From the NCBI GenBank assembly GCA_025055035.1, contig JANWZB010000007.1, positions 1 to 50,659 of the forward strand: a DNA stretch of 50,659 bases. The letters run 5' to 3'. The stretch is from Candidatus Kapaibacterium sp. GTDB taxonomy: Bacteria > Bacteroidota > Ignavibacteria > Kapaibacteriales > UBA4661. Position numbers and translations under genes: made by a program. Below, piece after piece: positions 43,962 through 50,659 of this stretch (position 1 is its first letter; each line of letters begins with the position of its first letter). A model generated the notes under the pieces. That model had not been told where the DNA came from and searched no databases. It saw only the letters and a program-made list of their open reading frames with translations.

Positions 43962-45269
43962 TTATGGCTTTTTCAGCCATCGACGAAGAAAGTGCATAGT
44001 GTCTGGTATCACTCGAAACAACATACGCATAGGAATGTGCAGATACGACTGGACAGCCGCAAAGATCCATATTCCTAGTACAACAGTGTATGCAACGATA
44101 CCAAGTGGTACTAGCGCCTCCATGTGGAGTATGCCAATAGTCGCAAGCATTGTCATACCCACTATCATTGCTCCCACAATATACAGCAGGAAGCGGCGCA
44201 TTTCTCCAAAAGCAACCATCACTGGCGACAATGCAACACATGGCATTGCTGGAGCAGCCCAAAGAAGAAGGCAAAAATATCCAACAGCAGCAGCATACTT
44301 CCGCGATAAAAGGTGAGAAATTGCATACTCTGCTCCGCCCGCTTGAGCAACAGCCACTATTACGAGAATAGCCGCAAGACTAAACGACAGCATCTTCGAT
44401 AGCATACTTCGTAATTCCTCGAAGCGCTTCTCATACACAAAGCGCATCGTCGCTGGATAGACAAGACTTATAATAGCATTGAATGCCTCATCGAAAAAAC
44501 GAAAGAGCGTTTTAGCAGCTTGATAGACACCAACTGTCGCTGCACCAAAAAAATATTGAATACCAGCAACATCTAATTGCCGAATAAGATTCCCTAAGAG
44601 GGCTGCAGTACCTTGATACATACCAATACTCCAGAATTCTCGTGGATGAATACGCTCTACAGTAGCAAAAAATATTTGACGACGCGTTATCCACAGCGCC
44701 ACGATAGAGCTTGTTCCCATACCACTGGCAGCTATTATCGCCATTGCTTCAAACGATACCAGAGCGTGATGCACAAGAAGCCATATAGTTACTCCTGTCA
44801 TCGAGCCTATCCATGCCACGTTGACAACAAACACTTCTCGCATCTGCACATCACGTATGAGATATTTTAAGCACAATGTTCGGGGTAAAGCAAGAAAACA
44901 CAGCAATGGAAGGTATGCCGCTACAAGCTTAAGACGCGGCTCACGCAAGAACCATGCAAATGCTTCCTGAAAACTGAAGATACCACCAGATATCCCCATC
45001 ACAAGAGCGATATGCCAAAATACCGCAAACCGAGTAACACTGCCCCGCAGCTCCTTATGTGCCCCCTTGACAATAATAGACTGCAGAACAAACCCATCGC
45101 TAAGAGCAAAAATGAACGTGTGCAGAGCGTTACAGAGAGTGTACAACCCCAGCTCATGCGGAGGCAAAGCATTATTCTGCATAATATTGACAAAGCCATA
45201 ACATAACAGCAGCACTTTATCTGCTAGTGTCCATGCAATCTTTGCAATATGGTCTTGAATACGTACCAC
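43962..45269 (-). CDS. polysaccharide/lipopolysaccharide flippase (Wzx/MATE-like)
   Basis: 435 residues beginning at a GTG (VRIQDHIAKIAWTLADKVLLLCYGFVN). About twelve hydrophobic segments are visible. The early pattern with a membrane helix, PPHELGLYTLCNALHTFIFALSDGF and the amphipathic IVKGAHKE segment fits the oligosaccharide flippase (polysaccharide_synt) family. It should move a lipid-linked glycan across the inner membrane. No glycosyltransferase or Wzy gene lies beside it, so the cargo is unclear. It ends 32 bases before the asparaginase start; that gene pair may share a transcript. Confidence 0.82.
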   Translation of the reverse strand: MVRIQDHIAKIAWTLADKVLLLCYGFVNIMQNNALPPHELGLYTLCNALHTFIFALSDGFVLQSIIVKGAHKELRGSVTRFAVFWHIALVMGISGGIFSFQEAFAWFLREPRLKLVAAYLPLLCFLALPRTLCLKYLIRDVQMREVFVVNVAWIGSMTGVTIWLLVHHALVSFEAMAIIAASGMGTSSIVALWITRRQIFFATVERIHPREFWSIGMYQGTAALLGNLIRQLDVAGIQYFFGAATVGVYQAAKTLFRFFDEAFNAIISLVYPATMRFVYEKRFEELRSMLSKMLSFSLAAILVIVAVAQAGGAEYAISHLLSRKYAAAVGYFCLLLWAAPAMPCVALSPVMVAFGEMRRFLLYIVGAMIVGMTMLATIGILHMEALVPLGIVAYTVVLGIWIFAAVQSYLHIPMRMLFRVIPDTMHFLRRWLKKP

Positions 45270-45364
45270 ACAGCATTCCTGTCAAGCATACAGTAGCCAC
45301 GCCTCAACAGCAGTGCTTACACACCCCCACAGCATTCTCCCAAAACTCCACAATATCACAACAA

Positions 45365-47029
45365 CTACACTTGCAAAACACCTGTTTTCCATTCAGGAAA
45401 TTGGTCGTTGTGTGATGCAACAGCTAAAGCTCGCGAAACGACACTACGTATGGCAGTTGGCGGAATAATACCATCAACCCAAAGGCGTGCTGCTGCATAT
45501 GTTGGATGCATTGTTTCTTCATACTTCTGTTGAATTTGCTTCAACATTTGCACTTTGTCATCTTCACTCAACGTTTTACCCTGCTTCTCTATCGACGCGG
45601 TGCGAATTGTCAGCAATGTTCTGGAGGCTTGTGCACCACCCATAACAGCAATTTTTGATGTCGGGAGACTAAAAATGAAGCGAGGGTCATAGGCCTTGCC
45701 ACACATAGCATAATTGCCTGCCCCAAAGCTGTTACCAACAATGAAAGTAAGTTTTGGCACGACAGATGTTGCAACAGCATTCACCATTTTTGCACCATCT
45801 TTAATGATCCCGCCTTGCTCGGCACGAGTACCAACAATAAAGCCTGTAACGTCTTGAAGAAAGATCAGAGGAATTTTCCGTTGGTTGCAATTCATAATGA
45901 ACCGTGCAGCTTTGTCTGCACTATCTGAATAAATAACGCCTCCAACCTGAAGCTCTCCTTTCCCATTGCGCACAATTGCTCGCTGATTTGCTACAATCCC
46001 CACAGCCCAACCATCAATGCGCCCATACCCACATATGATAGTCTTACCGTAATCCGCTTTGTATTCCTCAAGCTCCGAGCCGTCAAGAATTCGCGCAAGC
46101 ACTTGATACATGTCATATGGCTTTGTACGATCGGCAGGAATAATACCCCATAACTCTTCTGGGTCGAACTGCGGCGGACGAGCAGGAATACGAGAAAACA
46201 CGTTTTTGCGACCTTTATCAGGCGAAAACTTTTCAACGAGCGACCGAATCACTGCGATACATTCTTCATCATTCTTGACTCTATAATCCACAACGCCACT
46301 CACAGTCGTATGCATCACTGCACCACCAAGTGTTTCTATATCAGTTTTTTCGCCAATAGCCGCTTCCACAAGCGCCGGTCCGGCAAGAAACAGGCTCCCT
46401 TGTCCTTCAACAATCAGTGCTTCATCGCTCATAATCGGCAGGTATGCTCCGCCAGCCACGCAAGGACCCATAATAGCAGCAATTTGTGGCACGCCAAGCG
46501 CCGACAGCTGTGCATTATTGCGGAACTGGCGACCGAAGTGCTCTTTATCAGGGAAAATCTCATCTTGCATTGGAAGATAGACGCCTGCGGAGTCCACAAG
46601 GTAAATAATCGGTAGGTGATTATCGAGTGCAATTTCCTGTGCTCGAAGGTTCTTCTTTGCAGTCATCGGAAACCACGCACCAGCCTTGACTGTCGCGTCG
46701 TTCGATACGATCACACACTCACGACCATGTATTACACCAATTCCCACAACAACGCCAGCCGATGGCGCACCACCGTGTTCTTCATACATACCTTCAGCAG
46801 CAAACAATCCAATTTCCAGAAAATACGATTCCTCATCTACAAGAGCATAAATGCGTTCACGTGCGGTAAGTCTCCCTTTTGCCTTGTGCTTTTCGAGTGC
46901 AGATCGTCCCCCACCAAGCTTAATACGGTCTCCGCGCCCATCAATCATGCGCCAAAGCTGTTTGTTGGCATCAGCATTTTGCTCAAATATTCTGTCATGT
47001 ACCACTACAGAACCAAGAATACGCGGCAT
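45365..47029 (-). CDS. acyl-CoA carboxylase carboxyltransferase subunit (methylcrotonyl-CoA carboxylase beta-like)
   Basis: 554 residues, the family's usual length. Clear markers are GGGRSALEKHKAKGRLTARERI, GVYLPMQDEIFPDKEHFGR, MGPCVAGGAYLPIMSDEALIV, LQDVTGFIVG, IVGNSFGAGNYAMCGKAYDPRF and AVMGGAQASRTLLTI. The PDKEHFGR segment and adjoining positions resemble MCC beta more than propionyl-CoA carboxylase beta. It transfers carboxyl from biotin to an acyl-CoA. The biotin-carrying alpha subunit is not in the window. An in-frame ATG at 47029 is supported by the normal N-terminal length. Confidence 0.93.
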   Translation of the reverse strand: MPRILGSVVVHDRIFEQNADANKQLWRMIDGRGDRIKLGGGRSALEKHKAKGRLTARERIYALVDEESYFLEIGLFAAEGMYEEHGGAPSAGVVVGIGVIHGRECVIVSNDATVKAGAWFPMTAKKNLRAQEIALDNHLPIIYLVDSAGVYLPMQDEIFPDKEHFGRQFRNNAQLSALGVPQIAAIMGPCVAGGAYLPIMSDEALIVEGQGSLFLAGPALVEAAIGEKTDIETLGGAVMHTTVSGVVDYRVKNDEECIAVIRSLVEKFSPDKGRKNVFSRIPARPPQFDPEELWGIIPADRTKPYDMYQVLARILDGSELEEYKADYGKTIICGYGRIDGWAVGIVANQRAIVRNGKGELQVGGVIYSDSADKAARFIMNCNQRKIPLIFLQDVTGFIVGTRAEQGGIIKDGAKMVNAVATSVVPKLTFIVGNSFGAGNYAMCGKAYDPRFIFSLPTSKIAVMGGAQASRTLLTIRTASIEKQGKTLSEDDKVQMLKQIQQKYEETMHPTYAAARLWVDGIIPPTAIRSVVSRALAVASHNDQFPEWKTGVLQV

Positions 47030-47122
47030 ACTTACTCAATCTCATAAATACACATACTTCGCACACCACACACAGCAATAGCGGGCATACTTGTATGCAT
47101 CATCACCATCGCGCAGTACAGT

Positions 47123-48406
47123 TTACGACACGGTCATTGTGCGTACTGTTATAGCACGGCGATGTGCATCCAGTCCTTCTGCTTCCGCAAGGATTTCCAC
47201 TGCCGAACCGATTGCTCGTATTCCTTCTGGCGTCAGAGATTGAAACGTAATCTTCTTGACAAAGCTATCTACTGATACACCGCTGTAAGCACGAGCATAT
47301 CCATTTGTTGGGAGTGTATGATTTGTGCCAGAGGCATAATCTCCGGCGGCTTCAGGCGAATAATGCCCTACAAATACAGAACCAGCATTCACGACGCGCT
47401 CAGCAAGAACTTCTGCATCATCACTTGCAAGAATAAGATGCTCAGGAGCATACTCATTGATAAATTCTAGGGCATCATCGAACGAAGCAAATAGCACAAC
47501 ACGGCTATGACGCAAGGCGTGCTCTGCAATCGCAGCGCGTGAGAGATAGCGCATTTGGCGCTCTATTTCTTCAAGCACAGCATTTATGCTTGCTTCAGAG
47601 ACTGTTATCAGCATGACTTGACTATCTGTACCATGCTCAGCTTGCGACAATAGGTCGGCAGCAACAAATGCAGGGCGGCACGAAGCATCAGCAAACACAG
47701 CTACTTCCGACGGCCCGGCAGGTATATCTATTGCCACACCATAGCGCTGAGCAAGCTGCTTTGCTATGGTAACATATTGATTCCCGGGTCCGAATATTTT
47801 ATCGACCTTCGGAATTGTTGCTGTACCGAATGTCATCGCTGCTATTGCTTGCGCACCACCAACTTTAAACACATCATGTATCCCAACTAGCCGAGCAGTG
47901 TACAGCACTGCCGGATGAACAGAAGTGTCAGCTTGTGGCGGTGTACATAAAATTCTCTGTGGCACACTAGCAAGCTTGGACGGTACACCAAGCATCAGTA
48001 CCGTTGAGAACAAGGGAGCGGTGCCGCCTGGAATGTATAATCCCACACGTTGTATTGGAACAGATCTCCTCCAGCATACAACGCCCGGCTGCGTCTGAAT
48101 GCGTATCGGTTCTTCGAGCTGCACACGATGAAATTGTTCAATGTTATGCAGAGCGAGCTGTAGAGCTTCCTTGAGTTTATCTGAAAGCTGAGCCTCTGCA
48201 TATGTAAACTCTTCTTCACTAACTCGTATGCACGTTTGCTCAATACCGTCGAATCTGTGCGTCCATTCTCGTACCGCATCATCGCCGCGCTGTTGCACAT
48301 CGTGCATAATCGATACTACACGTCGCTCTACCTCCTCAAGATTATGCATTGGACGCTGAAGTATAGCTGCCCATTCTGAACGTGGTGGATAGCGGATGAT
48401 CTGCAT
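47123..48406 (-). CDS. hisD: histidinol dehydrogenase
   Basis: 427 residues, normal length. Diagnostic segments are VGLYIPGGTAPLFSTVLML, GGAQAIAAMTFGT, KIFGPGNQYVTIAK, DIPAGPSEVAVFAD, LLSQAEHGTDSQVMLIT, EYAPEHLILASDD and SGTNHTLPTNG. It catalyses the last two steps of histidine biosynthesis, L-histidinol to L-histidine, with NAD and zinc. No other his gene is in the window, so histidine genes are scattered or this copy lies at a his cluster's edge outside. It precedes the carboxyltransferase gene by 93 bases. Confidence 0.97.
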   Translation of the reverse strand: MQIIRYPPRSEWAAILQRPMHNLEEVERRVVSIMHDVQQRGDDAVREWTHRFDGIEQTCIRVSEEEFTYAEAQLSDKLKEALQLALHNIEQFHRVQLEEPIRIQTQPGVVCWRRSVPIQRVGLYIPGGTAPLFSTVLMLGVPSKLASVPQRILCTPPQADTSVHPAVLYTARLVGIHDVFKVGGAQAIAAMTFGTATIPKVDKIFGPGNQYVTIAKQLAQRYGVAIDIPAGPSEVAVFADASCRPAFVAADLLSQAEHGTDSQVMLITVSEASINAVLEEIERQMRYLSRAAIAEHALRHSRVVLFASFDDALEFINEYAPEHLILASDDAEVLAERVVNAGSVFVGHYSPEAAGDYASGTNHTLPTNGYARAYSGVSVDSFVKKITFQSLTPEGIRAIGSAVEILAEAEGLDAHRRAITVRTMTVS

Positions 48407-48523
48407 AATGTTAGTATTAGCTCGCTACTTCAAACTGAGCGTCAAGGTTTTTCACCATTGTCGCCGAAGCACAGCACAAACTTATCACCTCTTGTACGAT
48501 TGTGCAAGCGAAGAATAGCAGGG

Positions 48524-49243
48524 CTATTTTTTAGCTTCACTCGCCTTGGATTGCATTGATGGTGAGGGTTTTGTGCTGTCGGATTTTATTGAGATGAGCT
48601 CTTTTTTCAACGCTTCAATCTCACGCCGTAATTGCTGTACAGTGTCCTTGCTGATAGATGTCAGAAGCTCATTCTGCATTGATATTTCTTTGCGCTTTGC
48701 TTCAATGTCTGCCTTGAGCGAAGTGATATACTCATTTTTTATCATGATATCGTACTGAGCTGCACCGAGTGCTGTTCGTAGCACTTGAAGCGTGTCGTTA
48801 CGCTCCTGCAAGGTTTTTGATAGCGCTGCAATCTCTGCTCCGCGAGCAGCAAGCATACTATCACGTTGCTGAAGTTCTATGCGCCGCTGTGCAAGCGTCA
48901 TATTCAGAGAATTCACGGTATTGTTCAGCAGAGTAATGTCGGCTTTGCGTGCAGCAAGATCGGATGTGAGGGAATCAATCTGTTTGTCTCTATCGCTGAT
49001 TGTCTTTCTCATACGACCAACTGTGCGCTCATACTCCGCATTCTCTTTCTTCAGAGCCTCAATATCTCGTGCCGACTTATTCACAAGCTCAGTCATGCGA
49101 TTAAGCTGGCTTTGGCAGTCTTGGGCAACAGCGCTGACTGATACCGCTATGATACCTGTACTACTGTACAGCAACATACGCCTCCATGCTGCAAGTGGGA
49201 ACGTAAAGAATGATACGGTGCGCATAGACACATACAATAACAT
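48524..49243 (-). CDS. exported coiled-coil protein of unknown function
   Basis: 239 residues. The N-terminus has a hydrophobic stretch ending near SAVAQD, so export to the periplasm is likely. The start could be 49243 or the ATG at 49225. From residue 45 to 220 almost everything is heptad-like helix (LNRMTELVNKSARDIEALKK, KQIDSLTSDLAARKADITLL, SLKADIEAKRKEISMQNELL), followed by a Ser/Lys tail. It has no enzymatic motif. Its 3' end lies 117 bases before the hisD start on the same strand. Low-complexity coiled coils cannot be assigned further. Confidence 0.8.
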   Translation of the reverse strand: MLLYVSMRTVSFFTFPLAAWRRMLLYSSTGIIAVSVSAVAQDCQSQLNRMTELVNKSARDIEALKKENAEYERTVGRMRKTISDRDKQIDSLTSDLAARKADITLLNNTVNSLNMTLAQRRIELQQRDSMLAARGAEIAALSKTLQERNDTLQVLRTALGAAQYDIMIKNEYITSLKADIEAKRKEISMQNELLTSISKDTVQQLRREIEALKKELISIKSDSTKPSPSMQSKASEAKK

Positions 49244-49399
49244 TTAGAGAAACACAAGAGTTATGCAGTTATGAGAGAGGGACTTCGGCATACTCCGCAA
49301 AAATCGTACCCGAAGCATCAAAAAAAATTGTATTATTGGAACACGCTACGTACCTTGTTCTGCACACTCTATTTCTCCATCTTTCGCAGTGTTCTACGT

Positions 49400-50659
49400 A
49401 TGATCATGTTGTTTGCACGCTACGCGTTGTGTTCTAGCATATGGTTCACCTTGCACACATTGTTGATATTTGCTCAATCTGGTAAGGAGTTATCACCATT
49501 ACAACGCATCGACCCACCATTTTGGTGGATTGGCATGAGCAATCCTCGTGTGGAGCTCCTCTTCTACGGCAAGAACATTGCTCGTGCACAGATTACGTGC
49601 AACTATGCAGGGGTCAAGATCGTTCAGCGCGACACCGTTGAGAATCCAAATTATGTCTTTATCACACTCAACATTAGCAAGAATACTTCACCTGGCTTCG
49701 TGGCATTTACAGTACAAAGTGGAGGACAAACACTTGTCCGTACCATCGAACTGCGCGCTCGTACAAAAGGTTCCCGAGAACGTCAGGGATTTAATAGCAG
49801 TGATGTTGTATATATGATTATGCCCGACCGCTTCGCTAACGGCGACCCTACAAATGATACTATTCCAGGATTCCCCGATGGTACAGATCGCGACTCTCTT
49901 CACTTTCGGCATGGAGGAGATATACAAGGAATCATCAACCACCTAGACTATATCGCTGATTTAGGAATGACGGCAATCTGGTGTACCCCACTTGTTGAAA
50001 ATAACATGGATAAGTACTCATATCATGGTTATGCATGCACAGACTTTTACACAGTTGACAGACGCTTCGGAACAAATGACGATTATCGCCGCTTTGTTGA
50101 TTCATGCCACAAGCGTGGACTCAAAGTTATTCAAGATGTTGTCCTTAATCACATGGGCGATAAGAATTATCTTGCTCAGGACCCACCATCAGCTTCGTGG
50201 ATTAATGACTTTGCTGCTGCTCAAGCAAGCAGCAACTGGCGAAAAGAGTTTCGTCGTCCGAATTATCGCGCTTCGACGCACTCCGACCCATACGCATCGG
50301 ACTATGACAAGCGCGCTATGACAGAACGATGGTTTGACTGGATGATGCCAGATTTGAACACCAACGACCCACATCTTGCAACATATCTCATTCAGAACAC
50401 TATATGGTGGATTGAATATGCTGGTATCGACGGGTTACGCGTTGATACCTACCCATATCCTTCGAAAGAATTCACTCAACGCTGGACAAAAGCCATTCTC
50501 ACCGAATATCCACGCTTGGGCATAGTAGGCGAAGTCTGGATTAACGAAAGCGTTGGAATGTCCTCGTATTGGCAAGCTGGTGCATGCAATAAAGACGGGT
50601 TTAACTCATTTTTACCGTCCATTACTGATTTTCCGCTATACTCAGCTCTCGTGAGCGCG
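49400..50659 (+). CDS. GH13 alpha-amylase-family enzyme (cyclomaltodextrinase/neopullulanase-like), 3' truncated by window
   Basis: This frame is open from the ATG at 49400 to the window edge (420 codons) and is missing from the ORF track because it has no stop. A signal peptide (MIMLFARYALCSSIWFTLHTLLIFAQ) is followed by a beta-rich N-terminal domain (PPFWWIGMSNPRVELLFYGK) like the cyclomaltodextrinase-N domain. The GH13 barrel comes next, with DVVYMIMPDRFANGDPTND, QDVVLNHMGD (region I), GLRVDTYPYP (region II, nucleophile Asp at about 352) and GEVWINE (region III, acid/base Glu at about 378). The final Asp region lies beyond the window. It should be a periplasmic or surface alpha-1,4-glucan hydrolase, related to Bacteroides SusA. 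Confidence 0.9.
   Translation, partial: MIMLFARYALCSSIWFTLHTLLIFAQSGKELSPLQRIDPPFWWIGMSNPRVELLFYGKNIARAQITCNYAGVKIVQRDTVENPNYVFITLNISKNTSPGFVAFTVQSGGQTLVRTIELRARTKGSRERQGFNSSDVVYMIMPDRFANGDPTNDTIPGFPDGTDRDSLHFRHGGDIQGIINHLDYIADLGMTAIWCTPLVENNMDKYSYHGYACTDFYTVDRRFGTNDDYRRFVDSCHKRGLKVIQDVVLNHMGDKNYLAQDPPSASWINDFAAAQASSNWRKEFRRPNYRASTHSDPYASDYDKRAMTERWFDWMMPDLNTNDPHLATYLIQNTIWWIEYAGIDGLRVDTYPYPSKEFTQRWTKAILTEYPRLGIVGEVWINESVGMSSYWQAGACNKDGFNSFLPSITDFPLYSALVSA

Noticed and set aside
43929-44274. 115-residue N-terminal extension of the asparaginase
   Set aside because: It runs antisense-frame through the 3' end of the flippase gene and precedes the signal peptide; GAGG supports the start at 43929.

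Overview
The window looks like a chromosome segment of a Bacteroidota-type (FCB group) bacterium. The evidence is two SusC/SusD outer-membrane uptake pairs, a protein ending in a type IX secretion (T9SS) sorting domain, and a match to the Bacteroidota promoter pattern TTTG-N19-TAnnTTTG in front of the ribosomal-S1-like gene. Base composition appears close to balanced. I cannot place the organism more finely; a Chlorobi/Kapabacteria-like or other deep lineage is possible but not shown. I see no phage, transposase, integrase or CRISPR array.

Left third (1-21.8 kb), glycan acquisition. The + strand opens with the 3' end of a SusC gene and its SusD partner, closed by a strong bidirectional terminator at 2110-2153. 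Facing it is a roughly 12 kb minus-strand gene train running from 14310 down to 2173: GHL10/DUF187 glycosidase-like lipoprotein, SusC, SusD, a NagX/HGSNAT-like membrane protein, an S66 LD-carboxypeptidase, a renin-binding-protein-type N-acetylglucosamine 2-epimerase, an alpha/beta-fold esterase and a second GHL10 protein. DUF187 proteins include the E. coli enzyme DigH, which cleaves stem-peptide-free peptidoglycan glycan. LdcA-type S66 enzymes trim murein peptides, and NagX and the epimerase belong to amino-sugar metabolism. I therefore infer a polysaccharide-utilisation-like locus for peptidoglycan-derived or other amino-sugar glycans. A divergent + strand operon (14579-21796) adds a DUF4434 protein, a FAD-dependent oxidoreductase, a GH92 alpha-mannosidase and a sodium:solute symporter.

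Middle (21.8-38.7 kb), mostly housekeeping and envelope: RNase HI, an AsmA-like protein with a long charged tail, an S1-domain protein, a small FlgD-like-domain secreted protein, a TonB-dependent receptor, a roughly 1080-residue multi-Ig T9SS cargo protein, tRNA-Leu(GAG), a beta-barrel porin-like protein, an LptF/LptG permease and pyruvate kinase with a long N-terminal extension.

Right part (38.9-50.7 kb): an orphan MEMO-family protein, a CapA-like protein in a probable operon with an NlpC/P60 hydrolase, an isoaspartyl peptidase/asparaginase, a polysaccharide flippase, an acyl-CoA carboxylase carboxyltransferase, histidinol dehydrogenase, a coiled-coil periplasmic protein, and a GH13 alpha-amylase-family gene that runs off the right edge and is absent from the ORF track.

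All assignments come from reading motifs and from remembered family knowledge. No database search was run.
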